Source of the DNA: an uncultured Lachnospiraceae bacterium
GTDB lineage: Bacteria > Bacillota > Clostridia > Lachnospirales > Lachnospiraceae
DNA length: 64,000 nt
Assembly (NCBI GenBank): GCA_910585715.1
Contig: CAJUEX010000006.1
Location: forward strand, 38,107 to 102,106
Reading direction: 5' to 3'
Shown here: positions 55,079 to 63,979 of the stretch, one piece after another
Layout of the letters: each line of letters opens with the position of its first letter
How positions within the stretch are numbered: the first letter of the stretch is position 1
Notes under the pieces: model-generated
The model's database searches: none
Seen by the model: the letters and a program-made list of their open reading frames with translations, nothing else
What the model was told of the DNA's origin: nothing
Made by a program: the position numbers and the translations under genes

Positions 55079-55507
55079 TTATGCCAAATCCTTCATAAGA
55101 AAGCTTTCCGTTTTCAAATCGCAGTAGTGCCTGCCTTTTACTGCTGTGAATTTCAGCACACAATAATCCGGGTCGGTGACGCCTTTCTTATAGAACATGC
55201 TGTCACCGGTCTGCCAGATTTCTTTTTTAATATCGGCATCCTGCAAAACCTCCATGGTTCCGGTCAGCATAATGCCCTCATAACGGAAACGCCCCCGCTG
55301 ATAAAAATAAATACTGGCTTTTGGATTTTTCATAAACTGCTGTGAGCGCATGGAGGAGGTGTTTGTAGAAAAATAAAAGCAGTTTCCTTCTATCTTTCGC
55401 GGTGCGAACATTGCTTTCAGGTTTGGGAAACCATCCTCGTCCACTGAAGCCAGAAAGGTTGTTTTCTGGCTTCCCATAAATTCAAAAATCTGTTTTTTTG
55501 TTTTCAT
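55079..55507 (-). CDS. Pyridoxamine 5'-phosphate oxidase-family flavoprotein
   Basis: This 142-aa split-barrel flavin-binding protein starts KTKKQIFEFMGSQKTTFLASVDEDGFPNLKAMF. The pattern FYFSTNTSSMRSQQFMKNPKASIYFY and the following EGIMLTGTMEV are typical of the general-stress/nitroimidazole-resistance-like branch. It probably binds FMN or heme-like cofactors and reduces a small molecule. It lies 24 bp downstream of the MarR gene on the same strand, suggesting one MarR-controlled unit. Confidence 0.87.
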   Translation of the reverse strand: MKTKKQIFEFMGSQKTTFLASVDEDGFPNLKAMFAPRKIEGNCFYFSTNTSSMRSQQFMKNPKASIYFYQRGRFRYEGIMLTGTMEVLQDADIKKEIWQTGDSMFYKKGVTDPDYCVLKFTAVKGRHYCDLKTESFLMKDLA

Positions 55508-55531
55508 TGAAAACCCCCTGTTTTTATAAAA

Positions 55532-55972
55532 TTATTTATATTCTTTTTCTGCGTTTATAAGCGTATCTAATATTCTTGAAAGAAAGCATTCAAACTCTTC
55601 CTGCTCTTTTTTGGAAAAGCCCTGATAAAACAAAGCAGTCATCTTTTCTGATACAGTTTCGTACTTTTCATGCAGGGATTTTGCATACTTGGTTAAAGAT
55701 ATCAGCGTCTGGCGGCGGTTAGAAAGATTTATTTCTCTTGTTACGATTCCCTTGTTGACCATTCCGTCTACTACTATGGAAACCGTGTTCTTGGCAAGGG
55801 AGGTTCTTGCGCTGATTTCACTGATGGTAAGATGGTCTGATTTCCAAAGGACAAATAGAATCCGTCCCTGCCCGCCGCTTATCCCAATGCCGTTTTCAGC
55901 TAACAGCCGCTCAAAAATTCTGTCCTGAAGCTGTTTGATTTGTGTAATGTAAAATCCGCCGTTTGTTTCCAT
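55532..55972 (-). CDS. MarR family transcriptional regulator
   Basis: This 146-aa protein has the winged helix: ISGGQGRILFVLWKSDHLTISEISARTSLAKNTVSIVVDGMVNKGIVTRE, with the wing following (LSNRRQTLISLT). It is upstream of and co-directional with the flavoprotein gene. A short dyad in its promoter (55992-56006) fits autoregulation. Confidence 0.9.
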   Translation of the reverse strand: METNGGFYITQIKQLQDRIFERLLAENGIGISGGQGRILFVLWKSDHLTISEISARTSLAKNTVSIVVDGMVNKGIVTREINLSNRRQTLISLTKYAKSLHEKYETVSEKMTALFYQGFSKKEQEEFECFLSRILDTLINAEKEYK

Positions 55973-55991
55973 ATGACCGCCTTATATCAAA

Positions 55992-56006
55992 ATAGAATAT
56001 TTCTAT
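55992..56006 (-). promoter_or_regulatory. Candidate MarR operator
   Basis: ATAGAA-TAT-TTCTAT is an inverted repeat with 6-bp arms, 20 bp upstream of the MarR start. It sits in an AT-rich promoter region; the exact -10/-35 boxes are not certain. Confidence 0.5.
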
Positions 56007-56435
56007 ATAGAACAATATTAAATATAGCATGGATTTTGGAAAAAAGCAATGATGAAAAAGAACACCAATTCCTATTAATTTCTATTTTGCAATTCAGGTA
56101 AAAGACAGGCAGAACGGTCAGATATTTTACTTATTGCATTTTAACAAATTAACAAAGAAAAACGTGAAATTCCCTTCAGCCAAAATTTTATCTGTCCAGT
56201 GTACTGTGTCATTGATATTTCACATATTTAATACATAGTTTTCCACAGTTTTTAATAATAAATTTGCGTTATAAAATTCTCATAATATTATAATAACCTA
56301 TACTTGAAACCTTTCAATTTATATGCTATATTATAAATACAAAAGGGAAAACCATAGAAGCGGCACTACCCTCTTAGTAACTTATTGCATGATACCCCAT
56401 ACTGGGGCAGTTGTCACTACTTGCGATAGTGGCGG
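56007..56435. other. Intergenic region with stem-loops of a putative antitoxin RNA
   Basis: The part from about 56345 to 56435 holds stems CCCCATACTGGGG and CACTACTTGCGATAGTG next to the mini-gene on the minus strand. Such stems resemble the RNA part of type I toxin loci. The rest (56007-56344) is AT-rich with no gene seen. Confidence 0.45.
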
Positions 56436-56531
56436 CTATTTTTTTCCCTTCAAAATCTGATAAAGCAGACTGATAAGGGTTACAATGAATGTACAAAACA
56501 AGAAAAAATCCTGATATGTATTCATTGGCAT
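56436..56531 (-). CDS. Holin-like small membrane peptide (putative type I toxin), 31 aa
   Basis: The minus-strand frame reads MPMNTYQDFFLFCTFIVTLI and ends QILKGKK. It is one hydrophobic helix with a basic end, as in the holin-like toxin family. A strong site (AAAGGAGGG) lies 5-8 bases before the ATG. Stem-loops flank it on both sides. It is too short for standard gene prediction. Confidence 0.65.
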   Translation of the reverse strand: MPMNTYQDFFLFCTFIVTLISLLYQILKGKK

Positions 56532-56776
56532 TCCCTCCTTTCTTTATTTGGAGGGTTGCCCCTCCGAAAACAGAGGGTAAAGCCGCCTTTTGTTCTATGG
56601 TTTCCCATGCAAAAATAATCCTATAAAAATCAAATTATCCTGCTATATTCTCATTTTAAAAAACTTCTGCTATAATCAAATAGAAAAATCTTCACAGAAT
56701 ATGATACAAAGGGTTCATTTCATTTAGACAATTGTCTGGACATAAGCATTGTATTAGAAAAGAGGAGTGAAAAACT

Positions 56777-57622
56777 TTGAAGCACAAAAAAAAGTATAGA
56801 AAGAGAAATATAAGAAGTCTTGCAATTCTTTTTGGAATTTTCATGCTGTCAGGCTTATGTGCCTGTGGCAGTAGCCGGAATGGACAGCAAGAGGAAAACG
56901 CTGACAAGACAACTGCGGAAGCAAACCTGGAAGAAATAAAAGATCAGAAAGAAGAAGGAGAACCGGAGCAAATCGAAAAACAGCTTCAGCTCATAACTGA
57001 TTATTGCATGGATTTGTGGCAGAAGGACAGTAACGAAAATAAATATGTGTATTTTTATACAGTGACGGATCTGGACCATAATGGAAGACTGGAGCTGATA
57101 TGCGCTTCCGTTCAGGGAAGCGGCATCTATACGTATAGCAATTACTTTGAGGTAAATGAACAGTTAGATGGATTGATGCAATGTGACGTGAAATCAGACA
57201 GGGGAGGCTCTGAAGCAGATGTTGTTGTAGAAACAGTTCCGGTTTATTATGATGGGGAAGAGGATATTTATCATTATATTTTTTCTGATTATATTAGAGA
57301 CGGTATGACAATGAGCTATGAAAATATAAGAGAGCTGTCTTTAAAAAATGGAGAAATCACAGATAAGGTTTTTGTATATAAGGACTCCATATATGATGAA
57401 AACGGTATGGAAACGGCTGAATATTATAATGCAGCCACGAAAGAGGCAATAGACAGGGAGCAATATGAATCCATGGTAGAAACTGTTTTTGCAGGGCTTG
57501 AAAAGAAAACGGCAGCCTTTTCGTGGGAAGGAAGGCTGATGAGTGAGTTAAAGGAAATGGACAGGGAACAAATACAGGATATGCTTCAAAAGTCTTATAA
57601 GGGGTTTTCCATTCATGAATAG
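56777..57622 (+). CDS. Lipoprotein of unknown function
   Basis: This 281-aa protein has a lipoprotein signal: a basic start (KHKKKYRKRN), a hydrophobic stretch and lipobox SGLCAC, with the lipidated Cys near residue 29-31. A Glu-rich linker (about 37-70) follows, then a globular part with the EF-hand-like DLDHNGRLELI, which is seen in many Firmicute secreted lipoproteins. The start is TTG 56777, with AGAGGAG upstream. It is anchored on the outer face of the membrane. It overlaps the VWA gene by 8 bases, so it belongs to the four-gene operon. Confidence 0.72.
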   Translation: MKHKKKYRKRNIRSLAILFGIFMLSGLCACGSSRNGQQEENADKTTAEANLEEIKDQKEEGEPEQIEKQLQLITDYCMDLWQKDSNENKYVYFYTVTDLDHNGRLELICASVQGSGIYTYSNYFEVNEQLDGLMQCDVKSDRGGSEADVVVETVPVYYDGEEDIYHYIFSDYIRDGMTMSYENIRELSLKNGEITDKVFVYKDSIYDENGMETAEYYNAATKEAIDREQYESMVETVFAGLEKKTAAFSWEGRLMSELKEMDREQIQDMLQKSYKGFSIHE

Positions 57623-58940
57623 TAAGCTGACTGAAACGGAAAAACAAAAGAAAGCAGAAGCCTTGGCAGGAAAATTGTTTCGCCTGGCAAGGGATTCTGT
57701 TTTTATGCATCTGCGTTTTTTGGACGTGGCAGTGTCGGGACTGGTTCCAAAGCCCGACAAAGGGGTTGGAACGGCAGCAACGGATGGGAGGACAATTTTT
57801 TATAATCCTGTGTTTCTTTTAAAAGAATATGAAAAAGAAAATCATTACGTAGTAAGGCTTCTGCTCCATATACTGTTTCACTGCATTTTTTATCATACGT
57901 TCCAATATGGGAAAATGGAGGAAGAATATTGGGACCTGGCAGCGGATATGGCAGTGGAAGGAGCTATTCTGGACATGGAGTTAGCGTTTGCTAATCTGAA
58001 GAGGGATGAGGAGGCAAGGGGAAGGCTTGCCGCATGGAAGGAAAGGACAGGAAGTCTCACTGCCGAGAAAATATACCGGTATTTCAGAAAGAACCCTCCC
58101 TCTGAGGAAGAAAAAAAAGAGCTGAAACGTTTATTTATGCTGGATGAACATATGCATTGGAAAGAGCAGGAGGAGCTGCTTGTCACACAGGAGCAGTGGA
58201 AGAAAATCAGTGAAAGGATGAAAGCGGATTTAAAAAGCTTTTCCAAAAACAGGAACGGCTCTGAGGGGCTTGAAAAGAACCTGGAGGAAGCAACAAAGGA
58301 CCGGTATGACTATGGGGAGATTTTAAGGCGGTTTACTGTTATGGGAGAGGATATACAGCTCAATCCGGAGGAGTTTGACTATATTTACTATACCTATGGG
58401 CTGTCCGCCTATGGCAATATGCCGTTAATCGAGCCTTTGGAATATAATGAAGTACAAAAGGTCAGGGATTTCATAATTGCGTTAGATACCTCTGCTTCCT
58501 GCAGAGGACCTGTGGTGCGGGCATTTTTAAGAAAGACGTATTCCATATTGAAAAGTGCGGAAAACTTCTTTAAAAAGATTAATGTGCACATCATTCAATG
58601 CGACAATCAGGTGCAAAGCGATACAAAGATTACAAATGAAGAGGAATTTGATTATTTTATTGCCAACGGAAAGCTGACAGGCTTTGGTTCCACTGATTTC
58701 AGGCCTGTGTTTGAATATGTGGATGAGCTGCTTTGGCAGGGCGAATTTGAAAACCTGAAGGGGCTCATTTATTTTACGGACGGCTATGGAATTTATCCGG
58801 AAAGGATGCCGGAATATGATGTAATATTTGCATTTTTGGAAGAGGATGAAAGAAAGCCCCAGGTGCCGCCCTGGGCCATTCAGGTTGTTTTGGACAGGGA
58901 TGAGATGGAAGAAGAAGCAGATGGAGGAAAACGGGAATGA
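57615..58940 (+). CDS. VWA-like/DUF2201 putative metallopeptidase-type protein
   Basis: This 441-aa protein has the DUF2201 arrangement. The N-terminal region carries a helix with HILFHCIFYH (His residues spaced as in zinc-binding sites, about 80-90), and the C-terminal von Willebrand A-like domain begins FIIALDTSASCRGPV with the MIDAS DxSxS motif. It continues IYFTDGYGIYPERMPEYDVIFAF. It pairs with the MoxR-type ATPase that starts 4 bases before its stop. Such pairs are thought to be metal-dependent chaperone or remodelling machines, but the target is unknown. Confidence 0.85.
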   Translation: MNSKLTETEKQKKAEALAGKLFRLARDSVFMHLRFLDVAVSGLVPKPDKGVGTAATDGRTIFYNPVFLLKEYEKENHYVVRLLLHILFHCIFYHTFQYGKMEEEYWDLAADMAVEGAILDMELAFANLKRDEEARGRLAAWKERTGSLTAEKIYRYFRKNPPSEEEKKELKRLFMLDEHMHWKEQEELLVTQEQWKKISERMKADLKSFSKNRNGSEGLEKNLEEATKDRYDYGEILRRFTVMGEDIQLNPEEFDYIYYTYGLSAYGNMPLIEPLEYNEVQKVRDFIIALDTSASCRGPVVRAFLRKTYSILKSAENFFKKINVHIIQCDNQVQSDTKITNEEEFDYFIANGKLTGFGSTDFRPVFEYVDELLWQGEFENLKGLIYFTDGYGIYPERMPEYDVIFAFLEEDERKPQVPPWAIQVVLDRDEMEEEADGGKRE

Positions 58941-60460
58941 ATATCAGACAGGCAAAGGAATATGTGAAAAGCTCCGTGGAGCTGTATTTAAAAAAGGATG
59001 AGTTTGGAGAGTACCGGATTCCCGTTGTGCGTCAGAGGCCTCTTTTTCTTCTGGGAGCTCCCGGAATCGGAAAGACAGCCGTTATGGAGCAGATTGCATG
59101 GGAGCTTGGAATCGGGCTTGTATCCTATTCCATGACACACCATACAAGACAGTCCGCTTTGGGGCTTCCTGTCATTAAGCAAAAGGAATATGACGGGGAA
59201 GTGTATGACGTATCGGAATATACCATGAGCGAGATTATTGCTTCTATTTATGATGTGATGGAGAAAAGCGGCATAAAAGAAGGTATTTTGTTTCTGGACG
59301 AAATCAATTGTGTTTCAGAAACCCTGTCCCCCTCCATGCTTCAGTTTTTGCAGTATAAAGTATTTGGCCGCCATAAGGTGCCGGAAGGCTGGGTTATCGT
59401 TACTGCCGGAAATCCGCCGGAATACAATAAATCCGTAAGGGAATTTGACGTGGTGACTTTAGACCGTTTAAAGATTCTGGAAATAGAAGCGGACTATGGC
59501 ACATGGAAAGAGTATGCTGCAGAAAAAGGAATCCATAATGCCATTACAAGCTTTCTGGATTTGAAAAAGGACTATTTTTACCATATGGAAACTACCGTAA
59601 AGGGCAGGTCTTATGTTACGGCAAGAGGCTGGGAGGATTTGTCGCAAATCCTGTTTCTTTATGAAGAGGAAGGGCTTTTGGCAGATGAAACCTTAGTGGA
59701 GCAATATATACGGAATGAAAGAATTGTAAAAGAATTTACTGCTTATTATGACCTTTATAACAAATATAAAAAGGATTATCAAATTGATGAAATACTGTCC
59801 GGCACTATTTCGGAGGAAACCGTGGAAAGAGCAGGAGCGGCTGCTTTTGATGAAAGGCTTTCCCTGCTTGGCATGCTTATGGATAAGGTGCTTGGCAGCA
59901 TGAAGGAAAATGTGGAAAATTCTGATTATTTAAAAGAGTTGATGGGAAGCTTAAAAGCAGCAGGAGCTTTGCTGGAAAAAGAGGAAACAGCAGGAAAGGA
60001 GCCTCTCCTTGCCTTTTTGGAAAAACAAATAGAGGCAGGAGAAAAACGGCTTGTTTCTCTGGAAAAGGCAAATGCCCTGTCGGTACAGGATAAACGGAAG
60101 CATCGCAGAATCCTTCAGTTTCTTACTGCCATGAAAAAAGAAGCTTATACAAATGGGGCTTCTACCGGACAGCAGGCTTATGGGCAGATAAAGGAAGCTT
60201 ATAATCAGAAGGTACTAGAGATGAAGGAAGAAAGCCAGAGGGTAAGGGATATGCTCCATTGGTTGTTTTTCTTTGTGGAAAAAGCATTTGGTGAGGGTAA
60301 TGAAATGCTGGTTCTTGTAACGGAGTTGACAGTCAATACCTTCGGTGCAAGATTTATTGGGATGTTCGGCAGCCAGGATTATCAGAAGTACAACAGCCAG
60401 ATGCTGCTTTCGGAAAGACAGGCGGATTTAAAGAAGGAAATTGCTGCATTGGAATTGTAG
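58937..60460 (+). CDS. MoxR-like AAA+ ATPase
   Basis: This 507-aa protein has Walker A GAPGIGKTAV (about 36-45), Walker B ILFLDEINCV and sensor-1 VIVTAGNPPEYN, as in MoxR/RavA-type ATPases. The C-terminal third is helical and coiled-coil-like (LLAFLEKQIEAGEKRLVSLEKANALS...). It overlaps the VWA gene by four bases and is followed 4 bp later by the LRR gene. Together they probably form one complex. Confidence 0.9.
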   Translation: MNIRQAKEYVKSSVELYLKKDEFGEYRIPVVRQRPLFLLGAPGIGKTAVMEQIAWELGIGLVSYSMTHHTRQSALGLPVIKQKEYDGEVYDVSEYTMSEIIASIYDVMEKSGIKEGILFLDEINCVSETLSPSMLQFLQYKVFGRHKVPEGWVIVTAGNPPEYNKSVREFDVVTLDRLKILEIEADYGTWKEYAAEKGIHNAITSFLDLKKDYFYHMETTVKGRSYVTARGWEDLSQILFLYEEEGLLADETLVEQYIRNERIVKEFTAYYDLYNKYKKDYQIDEILSGTISEETVERAGAAAFDERLSLLGMLMDKVLGSMKENVENSDYLKELMGSLKAAGALLEKEETAGKEPLLAFLEKQIEAGEKRLVSLEKANALSVQDKRKHRRILQFLTAMKKEAYTNGASTGQQAYGQIKEAYNQKVLEMKEESQRVRDMLHWLFFFVEKAFGEGNEMLVLVTELTVNTFGARFIGMFGSQDYQKYNSQMLLSERQADLKKEIAALEL

Positions 60461-60464
60461 GGAA

Positions 60465-61376
60465 ATGAATATGGAAAAATCAGAAATAAAAATTAAAGGC
60501 GGCGCCTTTGTATATAGAAAGGTGAAAGAGGAAATTGTCATTGAAAAGTATAAGGGGGTGGAAACAGTAATTTTTGTTCCTTCCCAAATAGAAGGACTGC
60601 CTGTTGCCGTAATTGGGAAAAAGGCGTTTTTAAGCCATAAGAAAATAAAGAAGCTTATTTTACCGGACAGTATAAGGGAAATTGAGGACTGGGCGTTTGC
60701 CCGGTGCAGCAGTCTTGAAAGTATCGCCATGCCAAAATCAGCTCATCTGGGAAGAGGCTTATTTTTAGAATGCAGCAGGCTAAAAGAAATCCATTTTCTG
60801 AAAAGGGACGAAGGCATGGAAGAGCAGCTGCAGGAAAGCCTTCCCTTTTTGTTTGCGGCGGTTCCGGTCATGCTGGATGCAGAGTATTTATTTGTACCAA
60901 AAGAGGCGGGAACGGAGCAGTGGATGCAGAAATGGGATGCCAGAATGCTTACCCTTCTCAGGAAAAGCGACCAGGAAGGTTATACAAAGGTAATCTTATG
61001 CGGAGAAGAGGATTATGGGAACAGCCCAGAGGATTATGCCAGGGAAAAACGGAAGGCAAAAGTAAGGCTTGCGTTTTTGCGCCTGCTTCATCCCTATCGT
61101 CTTTCCGGCGATATAGAAAAGGAGCTGAAGGAATATCTGGTTAGCCATACGAAAGGCTGTGACAAGGAAGAGACATGGGAAGTGCTGCTTTTGGAGCATG
61201 GGGAAGAGGCGGATTATTTTCAATTGTTTGCCGGGCTTGGCTGTGTGACGGAAGAAAACTTTCAGGATATTCTTGGAGATATGAAGGAAGACCATACGGA
61301 AATGAAGGCTTTTTTCATACGCTACAAGGAGGAAAATATCGGGTACCGGGATATTTTTGAGGATTTTATTTTATAA
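60465..61376 (+). CDS. Leucine-rich repeat (BspA-type LRR_5) protein
   Basis: This 303-aa protein has LRR_5 repeats in the first half (EGLPVAVIGKKAFLSHKKIKKLILPDSIREIEDWAFARCSSLESIAMP), with no signal peptide, so it is cytoplasmic. The second half is not recognised. I chose ATG 60465 (MNMEKSEIK), directly after the MoxR stop; the earlier Met lies inside the MoxR gene. It is the last gene of the operon and could be the substrate-recognition part of the VWA-MoxR system (inference). Confidence 0.8.
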   Translation: MNMEKSEIKIKGGAFVYRKVKEEIVIEKYKGVETVIFVPSQIEGLPVAVIGKKAFLSHKKIKKLILPDSIREIEDWAFARCSSLESIAMPKSAHLGRGLFLECSRLKEIHFLKRDEGMEEQLQESLPFLFAAVPVMLDAEYLFVPKEAGTEQWMQKWDARMLTLLRKSDQEGYTKVILCGEEDYGNSPEDYAREKRKAKVRLAFLRLLHPYRLSGDIEKELKEYLVSHTKGCDKEETWEVLLLEHGEEADYFQLFAGLGCVTEENFQDILGDMKEDHTEMKAFFIRYKEENIGYRDIFEDFIL

Positions 61377-61405
61377 TGTCAAGTAGTTGATTAACTGCAG
61401 CTTCT

Positions 61406-61455
61406 AAAAGCTGTGATAAATCAGTTTCGGGAGAAATGAAATATCACAGCTTTTT
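61406..61455. terminator. Bidirectional terminator between the LRR gene and the GH18 fragment
   Basis: A stem of AAAAGCTGTGATA (61406-61418) and TATCACAGCTTTTT (61442-61455), with T/A runs on both sides, serves both converging genes. Confidence 0.8.
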
Positions 61456-61456
61456 G

Positions 61457-61891
61457 TCAGTCTTTCCGAATCCAGAACGTATCTGCAAGCAGCAGCCAGT
61501 TAGCACGGAATAACTGCATAATCTGCCAATAGCCCATGCCCCGCAACCTATATTCTTCTACAAGAGCAAACTTTGCCTGAAGGCTTCGTACATCCTCGAA
61601 CCATACTTCGTGATAAAGTCCATCCTTTTCATAATAGAAATAAGGCGACATTGCAATGGAATCAAAATAAATAGGTACATCATATGCGATGGCAAGTTGT
61701 ACGGCTTCTATGTTTCCGATAGTTCGAGCTTTGGTTACGCCCCGTTCAAAGGGCAGCGTCCAGTCATAGCCATAGTTTGGAATTCCAAGATTGATTTTCT
61801 CACGGGGGATTTTAGTGATGGCGTAGTCTACCACTTCCCGTACTTTGTTTAAAGGAGCTACAGCCATTGGAGGACCGTAAGTATATGTCCG
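61457..61891 (-). pseudogene. GH18 (spore peptidoglycan hydrolase-type) C-terminal fragment, broken by an integrated element
   Basis: The frame reads TYTYGPPMAVAPLNKVREVVDYAI, then IPREKINLGIPNYGYDWTLPFERG, VWFEDVRSLQAKFALVEEYRLRGMGYWQI. This is the C-terminal part of GH18 enzymes of the YaaH/SleL type, which cut cortex or cell-wall glycan. The N-terminal two-thirds with the catalytic DxxDxDxE motif is missing. Upstream of TYTYGPP the sequence becomes unrelated, with a stop soon after, at about 61889-61895. That point is about 17 bp from the stop of the serine recombinase gene, so the break is the attachment site of the integrated element. Confidence 0.8.
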
Positions 61892-61910
61892 ATTAAGTCG
61901 TATGCAATAT
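61886..61910. other. Inferred attachment junction of the integrated element
   Basis: The chromosomal GH18 sequence ends at about 61889-61895 and the recombinase stop codon is at 61910-61912. Serine integrases usually lie directly beside their attachment site. The other junction is beyond the window, so the core sequence cannot be read. Confidence 0.6.
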
Positions 61911-63481
61911 TAAGAGGGAATGCGGGGGAAGATGTTCAGCTCAAAGTTGGCATTATACAGGTTTCCCCTTCGGTTTGGTTCTTTCTTTTCGTACAGGACA
62001 TTTTCCAGCAGTTCTCTCAGGATGGTGTTGTTGGCTTTCGGAGTATTGCCCTGGTATGTGTCAAGCAGCTTCCGGACCTTGGGGGCAAATTCCTCCTGTT
62101 TCACCTGGATGGCTTTCAGGCGGCTGATTTCAGACTGCAGGAGTTCCCTGTTTTGGGAAAGCGCCTGAATCTCATTTGTGATATAATCATGTCTTTGCTG
62201 GAATACTTCCAGTGTATATATGTCACGTTCCAGCAGGTCGAAAGCTTTGTTAAGCTGTGACTGGTAGGCTGTGATTTCTTCATCCAGCTTTTTCAGGGGT
62301 TTTTCTTTTACAGCAATTTCCTCATGTGCCGGAAGGGATTGTTCCTGACTGCTCAGCTCATAGGTTTTCAACCAGTCTTCTAAAAACAGTAAAATTTGTT
62401 CTTCCACCAAAAAAAGCGGTGAGGAAATGTTGTCACAGTATTTGTTAGGGCACTTTAGCTTTGCATAATTGTTCTTTGGGCTGGGCGCAAGTCTTGTCAT
62501 TAAGGCGCCGCATTTGCGGCAATGGATAATGCCGGAAAAAGGATTCTGCAAGGTACACTTTGCGGGTGTGGTACATTTCTGGCGGATGGAACGCATTTTT
62601 GCCGCTTTGTCAAACAGCTCATCCGGAATGATGGCTTCATGGAGCCCGTCAGCTACTATATAATCTTCACTGTCTTTCCGTGTCTTTTTCAAGGCGCCGT
62701 CCTGATAGGTTTTCTGTTCTTTTTTCTTTCCCCAGCATACTTTTCCGGTGTAAGTAATGTTCCGGAGCATATCCCCAATGGTGGACCTGCTCCAGGTGGA
62801 ATTTGCAGCCGGCTTTATGCCCATCCTGTCTAATTTGGAGGCAATGCGGTCTGTACCGATTGGCAGGTAGGAGCCGTCAGGCTGTAATTCCCCTTTACAG
62901 TACCATTCAAACACCATGCGGACTACCTCGGCTTCTTCCGGTATGATTTCAAGAGTATATCCTTTGTCCTGTTTATTTTTTACCTTGCGGTAACCGTAGG
63001 GAGCAGTAGAGGCAATGTAGTAGCCGTTCTTAACAGAGGCAATACGGCCACGCTGCAGCCTCCGGTTTATGGTCTTGTATTCCCTTCGTGACATAAAAAG
63101 CCCGAATTCAAAGTATTCTTCGTCAAACTCGTCATTCGGGTCGTAAATTTTGGTAAGGGTATAGATTTTGGTTGAGGAGAGCTGGAAGGCTTCCGCAACG
63201 ATTCCCTGGTCCTTTGTGTTCCCTCTTGCCAGACGTTCCACCTCCACCACAAAGACACCTTCCCACATGCCCGCCTCTACGTCAGCAAGGAGCTCCTGCA
63301 TAACAGGACGTGCCTCTATGGTCTCGCCGGAAACGACTTCACAGTAGAACTTTTCAATTTTAATGTTTAAGCTGTCTGCATATTCCGTAATGAGCTCCCT
63401 GTGTCTTTTCAGGGTTTCGCCTTCTCCACGGAGCTCTGCGTCACGGTCTGCACGGCTTTTTCTCAGGTAGGCACAGTTCAT
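61910..63481 (-). CDS. Large serine recombinase (integrase)
   Basis: This 523-aa protein has the resolvase domain (about 1-145) with the catalytic serine Ser9 in YLRKSRADRD and the Arg pair in VEVERLARG. The recombinase domain is at about 165-270 (TAPYGYRKV...). A zinc-ribbon domain has CRKCGALMTR and CPNKYC (about 315-350). A long coiled coil at about 395-475 and a C-terminal ending NAIFELNIFPRIP-like complete it. It integrates or excises the element, of which this window shows only the edge. RBS GGAGAACCC precedes ATG. Directly upstream is a small gene of the same element. Confidence 0.93.
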   Translation of the reverse strand: MNCAYLRKSRADRDAELRGEGETLKRHRELITEYADSLNIKIEKFYCEVVSGETIEARPVMQELLADVEAGMWEGVFVVEVERLARGNTKDQGIVAEAFQLSSTKIYTLTKIYDPNDEFDEEYFEFGLFMSRREYKTINRRLQRGRIASVKNGYYIASTAPYGYRKVKNKQDKGYTLEIIPEEAEVVRMVFEWYCKGELQPDGSYLPIGTDRIASKLDRMGIKPAANSTWSRSTIGDMLRNITYTGKVCWGKKKEQKTYQDGALKKTRKDSEDYIVADGLHEAIIPDELFDKAAKMRSIRQKCTTPAKCTLQNPFSGIIHCRKCGALMTRLAPSPKNNYAKLKCPNKYCDNISSPLFLVEEQILLFLEDWLKTYELSSQEQSLPAHEEIAVKEKPLKKLDEEITAYQSQLNKAFDLLERDIYTLEVFQQRHDYITNEIQALSQNRELLQSEISRLKAIQVKQEEFAPKVRKLLDTYQGNTPKANNTILRELLENVLYEKKEPNRRGNLYNANFELNIFPRIPS

Positions 63482-63512
63482 GGGTTCTCCTTTATTTTAA
63501 TCCACATCATTC

Positions 63513-63731
63513 TTACCAGTTAATATCCTTAGCATTAACAAATTTCTTACAGTCAGGATTTTCGTTTATTTCTTTTATCATCTGTAAATCAAATTCATCC
63601 GGTTCTGTTTCTTCAATGTTTTCCCAAGAACGTTCTGAAAACTGGTTTAAAATCAATTTCCAGATAATTTCTGCATCGGAATCACTCATAACGGTAAGTG
63701 CACCTAAAATTCTTTTTTTTACTTTACTCAT
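63513..63731 (-). CDS. Small protein of the integrated element (72 aa), unknown function
   Basis: The 72-aa frame starts MSKVKKRILGALTVMSDSDA, with AGGAGG about 6 bases upstream of ATG 63731. It lies 31 bp before the recombinase start, so both are probably in one transcript. The protein is acidic in its second half (EETEPDEFDLQMIKEINEN). I do not recognise a family; such small proteins sit beside serine integrases in many Firmicute elements and may act as a directionality factor (inference). Confidence 0.6.
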   Translation of the reverse strand: MSKVKKRILGALTVMSDSDAEIIWKLILNQFSERSWENIEETEPDEFDLQMIKEINENPDCKKFVNAKDINW

Positions 63732-63880
63732 AGCATACCTCCTACTATTGTACCATACTTGGTATATCTGCATTGCTGCATTGCTGTTGGTGGCACTGGG
63801 GCGGTTTTTCTTGTCTAAAATATTATGATATATTGCTTCTGTTGTCCAACCCACACCCGGCAACGGGAGGAGGTGTTTAC

Positions 63881-63979
63881 ATGGAATTTTTACTCTCTTT
63901 TTTAGTTGCTGTTGCGGCTGGTGTAGCCTGCCACTACATCATCAAATGGCTAGACGGTGACCGAAAGGACAACAAATAG
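63881..63979 (+). CDS. Small membrane peptide (putative type I toxin), 32 aa
   Basis: The frame reads MEFLLSFLVAVAAGVACHYI and ends WLDGDRKDNK. It has a single hydrophobic helix followed by a charged tail and a GGGAGGAGG ribosome-binding site about 7 bases before ATG. The sequence after the stop begins a GC-rich stem that the window cuts. This matches the gene shape of type I toxins or small integral peptides found often in Lachnospiraceae mobile elements. It lies divergent from the recombinase. Confidence 0.65.
   Translation: MEFLLSFLVAVAAGVACHYIIKWLDGDRKDNK

Noticed and set aside
61973..62833. Plus-strand frames opposite the serine recombinase
   Set aside because: Shadows of a protein with clear resolvase, recombinase and zinc-ribbon motifs.
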